64,000 nt of DNA from Sphingomonadales bacterium (GCA_016721875.1 JADKHG010000005.1:144318-208317), one strand, 5' to 3'. Numbered from the stretch's first letter, positions 10,446-19,827 are shown. The notes: a model not told the origin generated them from the sequence alone. Program-made: numbers and translations.

Positions 10446-11521
10446 TCAGGCCCCCGCCTTCACGGCAAATTCCAGTGCCTTTTCAGCGAGTGGCTTCACC
10501 CGTTCGGACATTTCCTTCGCATGCGCGCTGGAGGCTGTGCCGTCGATCACGCGCTTTTTGATACCTTGAATAATCCCGGCGAGGCGGAAGAAATTATAGG
10601 CGAAATACCAGTTCATGTCAGGCACGCTGTCGCGTCCGGTTGCGGCGCAATAGCGTTGGACCACTTCTTCCAGTTCGGGAATGCCCAGCGCCTTGCGGTC
10701 CAAATCCATGACGCCAGAGCGCCCGCCATTTTCGGTTACCCATGCCATGGCTACATAAGAGAAATCGGCGAGCGGATCGCCCAGCGTCGATAGCTCCCAG
10801 TCAAGCACAGCAAGACATTTGGCGCTGTTACGGTCAAAAATGGCGTTGTCGATGCGGAAGTCGCCATGCACCACGCTGGTCCGGGTTTGCTCTGGCAAAG
10901 TCAGCGGCAGCCATTCGATCAGCCGCTCCATCTCGGGCATGACTTCGGTCTCGGACAAGCGATATTGCTTGGTCCAGCGATCGACTTGCCGCCCAAAATA
11001 ATTGCCGGGTTTGCCGAAATCTGGAAAGGCCTGCGGCTTCGACATCGGTGTTGTGCAGGCGCGCGAGCACGTCGATCATTTCGAAATAGACCGCGCGCCG
11101 CTCCACCGGATCGCAGCCGGGCATCGCGCCGTTCCAGATCGTGCGGCCATCGACCATGCCCATGACATAGAACCAGCTGCCAACCACCGAATCGTCGGTG
11201 CAAAGCCCATATTGGCGGGCGACAGGGAAGCCGGTGGTGTGCAGGCCAGCCTGCACCTTATACTCGCGGTCAACCGCATGCGCGCTGGGCAGCAGAGGGC
11301 CAAAGGGTTTGCGCCGCAGCACATAATTGCCCGATGCCGCTTCGATCTTGTAAGTCGGATTCGACTGACCGCCCTTAAACTTGGTCAAGTGCAGCGGGCC
11401 TTTGAAGCCTTCTACATTGGCCTCCATCCATTCGCTAAGCTGCGCCCTCGTCGAGCCGGTCCGCGCCTTCGGGCTCGACCGTGCCGACAAAAGCCTCTTC
11501 AGCGCTCATGGCTTCGCTCAT
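10446..11521 (-). CDS. Phosphotransferase (APH) family protein, ACAD10/11-kinase-like; frame broken near 11023 and 11445
   Basis: An aminoglycoside-phosphotransferase fold protein of about 358 residues. The catalytic loop is HGDFRIDN and the metal site region DWELSTLGDP. The N-lobe contains KFKGGQSNPTYKI. Homologues beside acyl-CoA dehydrogenases resemble the kinase half of ACAD10/11, which phosphorylates 4-hydroxyacyl-CoA in lactone and hydroxy-acid catabolism. The ATG at 11521 overlaps the alcohol dehydrogenase TGA (ATGA) and begins MSEAMSAEEAFVGTV, typical of the family. Two breaks, near 11445 (GC contraction) and 11023 (C run), must be repaired to read through. Confidence 0.82.
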
Positions 11522-12606
11522 TGATCGAACACGATCACGCTGCGTGCGCTATCGCCCCTTTTCATTTTTTCGAAGCCATCGTTGATCTGCTCGAGCGGAA
11601 TGCGCTCAGCAATGATGCTGTCGAGATCGAGCTGGCCGCGCAGATAGAAATCGACCAGCCGCGGGATATCGACCGGGAAGCGGTTGCCGCCCATGATCGC
11701 GCCTTGCAGTTTCTTGCCCGACAGCAGATCCATAGCCGCCAGCCCGACTTTCTCGCCCAGCGGCATCATGCCAAGGATGGTCGCGGTACCACCCCGACGC
11801 AGTGAGCTGACCGCCAGTTGCGCCGATGCCGGACGTCCGACGGCCTCAATTGCATGATCGACTCCGCCCTTGCTGAGTTCGACAATCTGAGCGGCAGCAT
11901 CATTGGCAAGCGCATCGACCACGTCGGTCGCACCCAGCTTTCTGGCCAGTTCGCGCTTTTCAGGGATCGGGTCGGCAGCGATTATCCGCCCTGCCCCGGC
12001 AATCTTCGCCGCATTGATCGTCGCCAGCCCGACGCCGCCGCAGCCTATGACCGCGACGGTTTCACCCGGGGTGACATTGCACGCATTGAAGATTGTGCCC
12101 GCACCGGTGGTCACAGCGCAGCCTATGACCGAAGCCCGGTCTAGCGGCATTTCCGGGTCGATCCGCACGCAGGCATGTTCGTGTACCAGCATCTGTTCGG
12201 CATAGGCAGACAGGTTAAGCATCTGGTTGACCGCCGAACCATCGCTACGCGACAGCCGGGGCGCCTCCCCTGCCTTTCGACGCGTGTCGCCGCCAAGGCA
12301 CAACGACATGCGTCCGGTGACGCAGAACTCGCAATGCCCGCAGAATGCCGAAAGGCAGGTGATCACGGCGTCGCCGACCTTGACCGTGGTCACTTCGCTG
12401 CCGACCGCTTCGACAATACCCGCAGCCTCATGCCCTGGAACCGCCGGAAGCGGATGCGGATAGGTGCCTTCGATGAAATGCAAATCCGAATGGCAAAGCC
12501 CGCAGGCCGCCGTCCGGATCAGCACTTCATGCGCCTGCGGTTTTGAAATCGACAGATTTTCAATTTCGAGCGGCTTGCCCGGCTCGATCAGGACGGCAGC
12601 TTTCAT
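11518..12606 (-). CDS. Zinc-dependent alcohol dehydrogenase (MDR superfamily)
   Basis: An intact 362-residue medium-chain dehydrogenase. Catalytic zinc ligands: Cys38 (GLCHSD), His59-Glu60 (GHEAAG). Structural zinc ligands: Cys89, Cys92, Cys95 and Cys103. The Rossmann motif is GCGGVGLATI, and a following Asp (AADPIPEKR) suggests NAD. Its length and insert are closest to the class III / NDMA-type alcohol dehydrogenases. Its ATG overlaps the acyl-CoA dehydrogenase stop and its stop overlaps the kinase-like start, so the three genes are translationally coupled. Probable role: oxidation of a substrate alcohol to aldehyde. Confidence 0.9.
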   Translation of the reverse strand: MKAAVLIEPGKPLEIENLSISKPQAHEVLIRTAACGLCHSDLHFIEGTYPHPLPAVPGHEAAGIVEAVGSEVTTVKVGDAVITCLSAFCGHCEFCVTGRMSLCLGGDTRRKAGEAPRLSRSDGSAVNQMLNLSAYAEQMLVHEHACVRIDPEMPLDRASVIGCAVTTGAGTIFNACNVTPGETVAVIGCGGVGLATINAAKIAGAGRIIAADPIPEKRELARKLGATDVVDALANDAAAQIVELSKGGVDHAIEAVGRPASAQLAVSSLRRGGTATILGMMPLGEKVGLAAMDLLSGKKLQGAIMGGNRFPVDIPRLVDFYLRGQLDLDSIIAERIPLEQINDGFEKMKRGDSARSVIVFDQ

Positions 12607-13891
12607 CAGCGTGTCACCGCCAACTGGCCGCTCGACAGCTCAACGCCACCGCGCGTGCCACCATATTTGCCCAGCTCCATGCGCGCGATGGCGCGGTTGT
12701 GAACTTCATCGGGACCGTCGGCGAGCCGCAAGGTGCGTTGATGCGCCCAGGCATTCGCCAGCCCGAAATCTTCGGACACACCGCCACCGCCATGCGCCTG
12801 AATGGCGTCGTCGATGATTTTCAGCGCCATATTCGGCGCCTGAACCTTGATCATCGCGATTTCATTCGCGGCAGCCTTGTTGCCGACTGTGTCCATCATA
12901 TGCGCGGCCTTCAGGCAAAGCAGACGGGTCATTTCGATATCAATGCGCGCGCGGGCAATGCGTTCGTGCCAGACGCTGTGCTCGGCAATGGTCTTGCCAA
13001 AAGCGACGCGTGTGGTGAGGCGACGGCACATTTTTTCCAGCGCTTCCTCGGCAGTGCCAATGGTGCGCATGCAATGGTGGATACGACCCGGTCCAAGGCG
13101 GCCCTGCGCAATCTCGAACCCGCGCCCTTCGCCAAGCAGGACATTGTCCACCGGAACGCGGACGTCCTTCAGCTCGACTTCCATATGGCCATGCGGTGCA
13201 TCGTCATAGCCAAAGACCGGCAGGTGACGGATGATGTTCACGCCCGGTGCGTCCATTGGCACAATGATCTGCGACTGCTGCTGATGCTTTTGCGCCTCGG
13301 TGTCGGTCTTGCCCATCACGATTGCGACTTTGCAGCGCGGATCGCCCAGACCCGACGACCACCATTTGCGGCCGTTGATCACATATTCGTCGCCTTCGCG
13401 GCGCATATGCGTCTGGATATTGGTGGCGTCGACGAAGCGACTGCAGGCTCGGTCATCAGGAAGGCAGACCGGATTTCGCCGTTCATCAGCGGGATCAGCC
13501 ACTGCTTCTTCTGCTCGGCAGTGCCGTAGCGATTGAACACTTCCATATTGCCAGTGTCGGGTGCCGAACAGTTGAACACTTCAGAGGCGAAACCAATCCG
13601 GCCCATTTCCTCTGCGCACAGCGCATATTCCATATTGGTCAGCTGCGGGCCGTCAAATTCAACCGTGGTATCAAGATGCGGGTTGGCACCCTGCGGCGGC
13701 ATGAACAGGTTCCAAAGACCGGCAGCCTTGGCCTTGACCTTTTCTTCCTCGACAACTTGCAGCACCTTCCACCGATCACCGCTCGCATCTTCCTTCTTAT
13801 AGTCGGCCACGCGCGGACGCAGATGGGTGTCGATATGGTTTTTGATACGGTCGCGCCAATAGGCTTGGCGTTCGGTCAGGGTGAAGTCCAT
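12606..13891 (-). CDS. Acyl-CoA dehydrogenase; frame broken near 13433
   Basis: About 428 residues starting MDFTLTERQAYW. The FAD-contact motif FLMTEPAVASS, the central INGRKWW, and a C-terminal domain with QAHGGGGVSEDFGLA are all present, resembling the ACAD10/11-like branch that commonly travels with the APH-type kinase seen next door. The first 430 bp and the remainder are in different frames. One base added at about 13433 restores ASSDATNIQT. Its TGA overlaps the alcohol dehydrogenase ATG. It introduces the alpha-beta double bond in a CoA thioester. Confidence 0.87.
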
Positions 13892-13956
13892 GATTCGCTT
13901 TCCTCTTTAATCGTTCGGTTAAATTGCCAGAGCAGGCCGCCAATTGCGAGTCCTGA

Positions 13957-15380
13957 TCATGATGTTTTTCCGCTTTCCGCCGCCAGCGTGCCAATCCGCC
14001 GCGCATGGTCATCGCGACCAATCGGAAAGCGGCGGAAAAAGGCAGTGGCAACCAAGGCCAGCAGCAAAGCGATAACGATATAGGCCTCGGTCAGCCGATC
14101 GACGACCTGTGGCAACACATCTGCCGGATTGGTTTTCTCCGACAGGCCAGCCCAGCTGATGATCAGTCCTGAAATAAACAACCCCAGCCCGGTCGCGCAT
14201 TTCTGGGCGAAGAAATAGCCTGCGTAGAAAAGCCCTTCGGAACGCCTACCGGTTTGTACTTCGAATCCTCGACCACATCGGCGATCATTGACGATCCGGT
14301 GATCATCACGATCACGCTTGCGACATTGGCGATGAACATGAAAACGAAGAACAACCCGGTCGACACTGTCGCCCACCTCCGGCCAAAATCCGGCGAGGCG
14401 AAGAATGAAGGGCGTGATCAGCACCACCGCGCTGAAAACCATACAGGCTGACGCCGAACGCGGCTTTTCAAAACGTTTGGTTACCGGCCCGACCAGCAGG
14501 AAAGCGCCGATCACGCTGGCGAACAGCAGCAAGGGATAGATGTTGAATGCGGTCTGCGAGAACTTCCAGACATAGAGGTAGAAATAATTGAGAGCGAAAA
14601 GATCACGCCTTGCGCGACCAACGCAGTCGCTGCCGCCCCCAGCAGGATCAGGAAGGCGCGGTTGCGGAAGGATTCGCGAATTTCATGCAATGCCTCTCTG
14701 GGTGTCACAATATCGGGCTTCTTGTCGGGCCAGCGGGCAACGCGTTTATGCTGCATTGCCGCTGAAAACAGCACGGCAACCGCGATCAAAGCACCGCCAG
14801 TCAGACCATAGGCCCAATAGCCTTCGGGATTGAGCTGCCCGACCGCATGCCCTTCGTCGGGCACAAGAAACACGCCAAAGGCGAGGAACAACATAAGCAA
14901 GCCGCCTGCCCAGCCAAACAGATAACGGAAACGCATGAGCAGAGTGCGTTCGTCATAATCCTGCGTCAATTCCGGTACGAGCGCGACCGAAGGCACCTCG
15001 CAACAGGAAAGCAAGGTCCGCACCAGAATGGCGATCACAACCAGATACAGGAAAATATAACCGCCCATCCCTTCGGGTGGCGACCACATCGCGATCCAGG
15101 CCAGCGCCAGCGGAATTGGTGCGGCATATAGCCATGGCAGTCGCCTGCCGAATCGCGTGTAGGTGCGGTCGCTGAGATAGCCAATAATCGGATCGGCAAA
15201 GGCATCGATGAACAGCGCAAGCATCAAAGCCGCCGACACCAGCCCCGCGTCCATCCCCAAAACCTGATTGTAGAAAAGCAACAGGAAGGTCGAGAACCCG
15301 TTATCCTTGACGCCATAGGCGATCGAACCGAAGCCGTGAAAAACCTTCAGACGAAGCGGAAGATGCTGGTCCTGTTTCAT
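13957..15380 (-). CDS. GPH-type (MFS_2) cation symporter; three frame breaks
   Basis: A glycoside-pentoside-hexuronide:cation symporter-type protein of about 475 residues with roughly 12 helices. Family marks include YGVKDNGFSTFLLLFYNQVLG in helix 1 and DPIIGYLSDRT(Y)TRFGRR in loop 2-3. Frame changes occur near 14591, 14367 and 14254. Each is repaired by restoring one base or one dinucleotide (a GT repeat, an A run), yielding LLNYFYLYVW, GDSVSTGLFF and KYKTGRRSEG junctions. As first gene of the leftward catabolic operon it probably imports the substrate. Homologues in sphingomonads often sit by steroid or terpenoid genes rather than sugar genes. Confidence 0.85.
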
Positions 15381-15531
15381 TCAGCCAGCACCCTGTTGGG
15401 CAACCGGATCGCGTCGCGATTTGCGAATCTCATTGGTCTCTCCTGCCCGCTGGGATGGCTGCATCCTGTAGCTTGTAAAGGCTGCGGTCAACGCGTTCTA
15501 AAATGCCCTTACGGAATGCACGGCTCACCAG

Positions 15532-15555
15532 TTGACGCTTGCGTAAAGCGATCAA
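15532..15555. promoter_or_regulatory. Candidate operator in divergent catabolic promoter region
   Basis: The 213-bp gap between the GPH symporter and the rightward acyl-CoA dehydrogenase contains an imperfect palindrome, TTGACGCTT then AAGCGATCAA, with a five-base centre. It lies about 40 bp before the dehydrogenase ATG. Its position suits a TetR- or GntR-type regulator acting on both operons, but no such regulator gene is adjacent. Low confidence. Confidence 0.3.
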
Positions 15556-15593
15556 TGCGACATAGTGATTCGCATCTTTTGAGGAGATTCCTG

Positions 15594-16754
15594 ATGAGCG
15601 ACCTTGAGTCTTTCCGGACCGAAATCCGGGCCTGGATCGAAGCGAACTGCCCTGCGGAAATGCGCACACCGGCGCGCGGCGATGATGATGTCTGCTGGGG
15701 CGGGCGCAATTTCGTTTTTCAGTCCGACGCGCAGAAAGCATGGTTGGAGCGTTGCGCCGAAGCCGGACTGACTGTTCCCGATTGGCCCAAAGAGTGTGGC
15801 GGCGCAGGCCTGTCGCCCGCTGAGACCAAAATCTTCCGTCAGGAAATGGCCCGCGCCAGTGCACGTTCTCCACTCAACAGCTTTGGCATCTGGATGTTGG
15901 GGCCGGCTTTGCTCAAATTCGGCAGCGAAGAGCAGAAGCGCCATTATCTGCCGCAGATCGCGCGCGGCGAAATCCGCTGGTGCCAGGGCTATTCGGAACC
16001 GGGTTCGGGATCAGACCTCGTGTCACTGCAGACCTTTGGCCAGGACAAGGGCGACCATTGGGTTGTCAACGGTCAGAAAATCTGGACCAGCTATGCCGAC
16101 AAGGCCGACTGGATCTTCTGCCTCGTCCGCACCGACAAAGAGAATAAATATCAGGGCATCAGCTTCCTGCTGTTTGACATGACCACACCGGGCGTCACCA
16201 CCAAGCCGATCAAGCTGATCAGTGGCAACAGCCCGTTCTGCGAGACATTCTTTGACAATGTCGTTGTTCCCAAGCACCAGATTGTCGGTGAGCTCAACCG
16301 GGGTTGGGATGTCGCCAAATATCTGCTTGGCCATGAGCGCGAGATGATCTCCGGCATGGGCGGCGATGGCGGCACTGCCTCACTCGGTGGCGGCTTCAAG
16401 GATGCGCTGGGTGATGAACCCATTTTGCGCGCACAACTGGCGATGTTCGACGTCGAAAGCCTTGCCTTCCGTGCGCACAGCGAACGCTTCATGGATGAAT
16501 GGAAAACGGGCAAGGCGCACCCGGCCTATTCCAATCTGATGAAATATATCGGCACCGAACTGAACAAGAAGCGTCACGAACTGGTTATGGCCGCTGGCGG
16601 GTCAGACTATCTCGAATGGGAAAGCAAACGGTCGAACGAGGGCAAGCGCGCCCGTGACTGGCTGCGCACCAAAGCCAATTCGATCGAAGGCGGCACGAGC
16701 GAAGTCATGCTCAACGTCGTCGCCAAACGCATACTCGACATGCCGGGAGCCTGA
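15594..16754 (+). CDS. Acyl-CoA dehydrogenase, subunit 1 of a probable heteromeric enzyme
   Basis: An intact 386-residue acyl-CoA dehydrogenase. ATG at 15594 is preceded by GAGGAG nine bases upstream. It has the QGYSEPGSGSDL flavin motif, INGQ-like VNGQKIWTSY, and the C-terminal IEGGTSEVMLNVVAKRIL. It is 3 bp from a second, differently built dehydrogenase. Such adjacent unequal pairs form alpha2-beta2 enzymes in steroid side-chain catabolism (ChsE/FadE28-29 type). I infer a similar heterotetramer here; single-gene function is not excluded. Confidence 0.88.
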   Translation: MSDLESFRTEIRAWIEANCPAEMRTPARGDDDVCWGGRNFVFQSDAQKAWLERCAEAGLTVPDWPKECGGAGLSPAETKIFRQEMARASARSPLNSFGIWMLGPALLKFGSEEQKRHYLPQIARGEIRWCQGYSEPGSGSDLVSLQTFGQDKGDHWVVNGQKIWTSYADKADWIFCLVRTDKENKYQGISFLLFDMTTPGVTTKPIKLISGNSPFCETFFDNVVVPKHQIVGELNRGWDVAKYLLGHEREMISGMGGDGGTASLGGGFKDALGDEPILRAQLAMFDVESLAFRAHSERFMDEWKTGKAHPAYSNLMKYIGTELNKKRHELVMAAGGSDYLEWESKRSNEGKRARDWLRTKANSIEGGTSEVMLNVVAKRILDMPGA

Positions 16755-16757
16755 CCA

Positions 16758-17894
16758 ATGGCCATGACCTATAATGAAGACCAGTCGATGTTGCGCGACA
16801 GCGCGCACGACTTTATGAAGAGCGAAGCCCCCGTCGCGCATCTGCGCAAATATCGGGATATGGATTGCAAGGACGGTTTCAGTCACGATCTGTGGAAGCA
16901 ATTTGCCGAAATGGGCTTTACTGGCATCCTGATTCCCGAAGCCGATGGTGGCCTAGGCATGGGCCATATCGAAGCGGGGATCGTGCTTGAGGAAATTGGT
17001 CGAAACCTATCCCCCTCACCTTTCCTTTCAACATCGGTGGTCGCAGTCGAGGCGCTGAAGGCCGCCGACAAGGCGATGCGCGACCGTTGGTTCCCGGGAA
17101 TCCTCGCAGGCGAAACCGTGATCGGTATCGCCTTGGAGGAAGGCAAGAAGCACCATCCCGAAAAGATCGCGCTCAAGGCCGAACGCAGCGGCAATGGCTT
17201 CAAGTTGAGCGGTAGCAAGCAGTTTGTCGTCCAAGGCAGTTCTGCCGACATGCTGATTGTCGCTGCGCGCACAGCGGGTGCCGCTGGCGAAACCGACGGC
17301 TTAACTCTGTTCGCGGTCGACAAGGATGCAGCAGGCCTGTCGATGGAAGCTGCACGCACCGTCGACTCAGCGATGGCCGCCCGTCTCGACCTGAACGGCG
17401 TCGAAGTGACCGCCGATGCGGTGATTGGTGATGTTAATGGCGGCTGGGCCGTGCTTTCCAAAATGCTGAACGCCGGACGCACCGGTTCTGCTGCTGAAAT
17501 GGTCGGCGTCGGCACCGGGGCGATGGACCTGACCTTTGACTATCTCAAGCAGCGCAAACAGTTCGGTCGTGTGATCGGCGAGTTTCAGGCACTGCAGCAC
17601 CGCGCTGCCCATCTTTATGGCGAAATGGAAATGGCGCGTTCGGCTGTGCTGAAGGCGCAGAATTTCCTCGACGACGATGATCCGCGTGCTGAGCTCTACG
17701 CTTCAGTCGCCAAAGCCAAGGCAGGCCTCGCGTGTAACCTTTCAGTCCGCGAAGGCGTGCAGATGCATGGCGGTATCGGCATGACCGACGAATATGACAT
17801 CGGCCTTTATATGAAGCGCGACCGTGCGCTTTCCGAATTTATGGGCGACATTTATTTCCACGCCGACCGCGTGGCCAAACTGAACGGATATTGA
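16758..17894 (+). CDS. Acyl-CoA dehydrogenase, subunit 2 of a probable heteromeric enzyme
   Basis: An intact 378-residue protein with the acyl-CoA dehydrogenase N-terminal helical domain (MLRDSAHDFM), a middle domain with SGSKQFVVQG, and a C-terminal REGVQMHGGIGMTDEY. It belongs to the FadE28-like partner group. Start ATG lies three bases after the preceding stop, and its own TGA is followed within 3 bp by the SDR ATG. Compact packing supports one enzyme complex with the upstream gene. Confidence 0.88.
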   Translation: MAMTYNEDQSMLRDSAHDFMKSEAPVAHLRKYRDMDCKDGFSHDLWKQFAEMGFTGILIPEADGGLGMGHIEAGIVLEEIGRNLSPSPFLSTSVVAVEALKAADKAMRDRWFPGILAGETVIGIALEEGKKHHPEKIALKAERSGNGFKLSGSKQFVVQGSSADMLIVAARTAGAAGETDGLTLFAVDKDAAGLSMEAARTVDSAMAARLDLNGVEVTADAVIGDVNGGWAVLSKMLNAGRTGSAAEMVGVGTGAMDLTFDYLKQRKQFGRVIGEFQALQHRAAHLYGEMEMARSAVLKAQNFLDDDDPRAELYASVAKAKAGLACNLSVREGVQMHGGIGMTDEYDIGLYMKRDRALSEFMGDIYFHADRVAKLNGY

Positions 17895-17896
17895 TC

Positions 17897-18691
17897 ATGG
17901 ACATCAACTCACTCTTTAACCTCAAAGGTCGCACTGCGCTCGTCACAGGTGGCTCGCGCGGCATCGGTGCGATGATCGTCGAAGGCTATCTGGCCGCAGG
18001 TGCTGAGCGCATCTATATCAGTGCGCGCAAAGTCGATCAGATCGAGGCGGCGGTTGAACAATTTGGAGACAAGGTCGTGGGCATCCCACTCGACCTGTCG
18101 ACCGTCGAAGGCTGCCGTTCGCTAGCCGCCGAAATCGCAGCACGCGAGGACAAGCTCGACATATTGGTCAACAATGCAGGGGCCGCTTGGGGCGCAGACT
18201 TTGAAAGCTTTCCCGAGGCTGGTTGGGACCGGGTGATGGACCTGAACGTCAAATCACTGTTCTTCCTCACCCAGGCCTTGCACCCGCAACTTAAGGCTGC
18301 GGCATCGTTTGAACGACCGGCCAAGGTGATCAACATCGCCTCGATCGACGGGATGAAGATCAATCCTTGGCAGACCTATAGCTATCAGGCGTCCAAAGCC
18401 GCTGTGATTCACTTAACCCGACGCATGGCCGCAGAACTGGCACCGCAAAATATATTGGTCAGCGGCATTGCACCGGGCGCGTTTCAGTCGGAAATGAACA
18501 AGGCGGCGCGTGATTTTGGCGATCAAGTCGGCAAGAATATTCCCTTCCCGCGCATCGGCACCCCCGAAGATATGGCAGGCTTGGCGATCTATCTCGCATC
18601 GCGCGCCGGAGACTATATCGTCGGTGAAACAATTGCTTGCGACGGCGGAATCGTCAACGCTTCCTTACCACAGAACGGGATCGCGCCCTAA
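17897..18691 (+). CDS. Short-chain dehydrogenase/reductase (RhlG-like)
   Basis: An intact 264-residue classical SDR beginning MDINSLFNLKGRTALVTG. Motifs: TGGSRGIG, NNAG, catalytic Ser (IASIDG) and YQASK. The ISARK motif after strand 2 suggests NADP(H). An in-frame TTG two codons earlier overlaps the dehydrogenase stop, but the ATG at 17897 is preferred. It closes the rightward acyl-CoA unit. It may handle a 3-hydroxyacyl-CoA product of the dehydrogenase pair (inference). Confidence 0.9.
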   Translation: MDINSLFNLKGRTALVTGGSRGIGAMIVEGYLAAGAERIYISARKVDQIEAAVEQFGDKVVGIPLDLSTVEGCRSLAAEIAAREDKLDILVNNAGAAWGADFESFPEAGWDRVMDLNVKSLFFLTQALHPQLKAAASFERPAKVINIASIDGMKINPWQTYSYQASKAAVIHLTRRMAAELAPQNILVSGIAPGAFQSEMNKAARDFGDQVGKNIPFPRIGTPEDMAGLAIYLASRAGDYIVGETIACDGGIVNASLPQNGIAP

Positions 18692-18737
18692 GGTCAAACG
18701 GAGAGTAGTTGCATTTCTTGCAATTGGGTCAATTCTT

Positions 18738-18773
18738 TTCGCAATTGCACAAAACGCCGCCAATCTTCAAATG
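18738..18773 (+). promoter_or_regulatory. Candidate small-RNA promoter box
   Basis: The 15-nt box TTCGCAATTGCACAA (18738-18752) is followed after 15 nt by CAAAT. The same arrangement, with 14/15 identity in the box, lies at 20997-21031 before another candidate small RNA. TTGCAC could serve as a -35 with a 17-nt spacer. A dedicated sigma factor or activator site is possible. Confidence 0.4.
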
Positions 18774-18779
18774 GGTTTC

Positions 18780-18893
18780 ATCGGTGCCAGTCACCGAAAC
18801 GCATTCCGATCGGCGGGCACTCTCCTCCTCTCCCCCCGCTCGCCGAGATGACGAACGGCCTTCATGCACAGCGTGGAGGCCGTCTTCGTTTGT
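18780..18893 (+). ncRNA. Candidate small RNA with CU-rich anti-Shine-Dalgarno loop
   Basis: Three stem-loops follow in order. SL1 is CGGTG/CACCG (18782-18796). SL2 is an eight-base stem CGGCGGGC/GCTCGCCG (18811-18845) closing a 19-nt loop, ACTCTCCTCCTCTCCCCCC. SL3 is a 13-base-pair hairpin with two G-U pairs (18855-18883) followed by CTTCGTTTGT, an intrinsic-terminator arrangement. The loop is complementary to ribosome-binding sites. Exposed CCUCC motifs in loops are known from alphaproteobacterial stress small RNAs such as the Rhodobacter CcsR family. No open frame of note covers it. Alternatively it is only the 3' UTR and terminator of the upstream SDR. Confidence 0.45.
18855..18893 (+). 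terminator. Intrinsic terminator-like hairpin
   Basis: A 13-bp stem (18855-18867 with 18871-18883, two G-U pairs) and a three-base loop, followed by a moderately U-rich tail. It could end the rightward acyl-CoA/SDR transcript, the candidate small RNA, or both. Confidence 0.55.
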
Positions 18894-19467
18894 AGCAATG
18901 TTCCAAGCTAAAGCATCAAAATTGCCAGCCAACAGATGGCGGACTTTTGTTCGCTCTTTTATCCACCGCAAAGCCGCCTGCCTGTGGATAAGTCGCATTT
19001 TTCCGTTTGCCCGACTCGGTAATTGATGAGACCTTTCAGTTGTCAGGCAAGGAAGCCAACCGGAAAAGCAGAACGGAAACGGGAAGCGGATCCAATCGGT
19101 GGAAAAGCCAGATACCCAGCAAGAACGTTTCAGAAGCGCAAGCGGAAGAAACAGGAAAGCAGGGTTGCTGCCGGACAACGAACGCCATGTGCGGGTTGAG
19201 GCCTCACCGCCAAAAGCCAACGCCGGGCAGGATACCGAAAGCAGTCAGGCAAACCGACGCCCTTCGGGACGTCGGGGAGCCGGACGCCGGAAAGCGGAAA
19301 GAATGGCCTTAGGGCCAAGGACTTCCAAAGTCAGGCGCAGTGGGCGCTGGTAGCGATACCAGCGCCCATTTATTTTGGGTGAAGCTGATCGGGCAAGTCG
19401 ATGCCCCTTGAGACATGGTGTTACAGCTATAACCAATTCTTCACCGCCTCCCGCTACAACTGGGTGA
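18894..19467. other. Non-coding stretch with an orphan terminator
   Basis: No convincing protein gene is visible in these 574 bases: frames on both strands have unusual composition and no family resemblance. The only clear element is the hairpin at 19342-19367, which implies a rightward transcript of up to about 450 nt ending there. I could not match it to tmRNA, RNase P, SRP or 6S RNA motifs. Confidence 0.5.
19342..19376 (+). terminator. Intrinsic terminator
   Basis: A perfect 11-bp stem, GGGCGCTGGTA/TACCAGCGCCC, is capped by the GNRA-type loop GCGA and followed by ATTTATTTT. It is strong for its class. No gene upstream on this strand ends nearby, so it marks an unidentified transcript. Confidence 0.75.
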
Positions 19468-19827
19468 ATGATCAACTCACGGTCCTTTGGCAAACTGGGC
19501 AATCGGTCCATGGCGCGGCTGGCGACGGACATCGACGCCGGTCTGGTGCTGCCCGACAGGCGGGTGTCGTGCATTGTCGAAAATATTTCGCGCACCGGCT
19601 GCCGCCTGCAAGTCACCGATCCGCCGCGCGTTGGCGTAACCGCATTGGTGCGGGTTGAGCGAATCGAAGCATTGGGCACCGTCGCCTGGGTTCGCGGCGA
19701 GCGTTGTGGTGTGAAATTCCAAAGCTCGCTGAGTGTCGGTGAAGTGGAACGGATCCGCTGGATCGTCGAACATGCGCGCGAGCATGAAAATTCATCGCTC
19801 GCTCATGCGACAGCGGTTTGGCGATAG
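19468..19827 (+). CDS. PilZ domain protein
   Basis: A 119-residue single-domain protein. The c-di-GMP-binding arginines are in DRRVSC and the second motif is NISRTGCRLQ (D/NxSxxG type), followed by the expected beta strands (VTALVRVE, GTVAWVRGERCGVKF). It would bind c-di-GMP and act on motility, adhesion or polysaccharide targets. The start may instead be the ATG at 19510. It stands alone between non-coding blocks. Confidence 0.85.
   Translation: MINSRSFGKLGNRSMARLATDIDAGLVLPDRRVSCIVENISRTGCRLQVTDPPRVGVTALVRVERIEALGTVAWVRGERCGVKFQSSLSVGEVERIRWIVEHAREHENSSLAHATAVWR

Noticed and set aside
10446..11521. Aminoglycoside resistance kinase
   Set aside because: It belongs to the acyl-CoA-dehydrogenase-linked kinase group in a beta-oxidation operon.
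12543..13529. 328-codon rightward open frame
   Set aside because: Lies opposite the acyl-CoA dehydrogenase gene, mirrors its codon bias and resembles no protein.
18729..19220. Leftward 163-codon open frame
   Set aside because: It crosses the candidate small RNA and terminator and has no protein-like features.
19007..19312. Possible 101-residue protein before the 19342 terminator
   Set aside because: Low-complexity Lys/Arg/Pro composition, no ribosome-binding site and no family match; the region is treated as non-coding.
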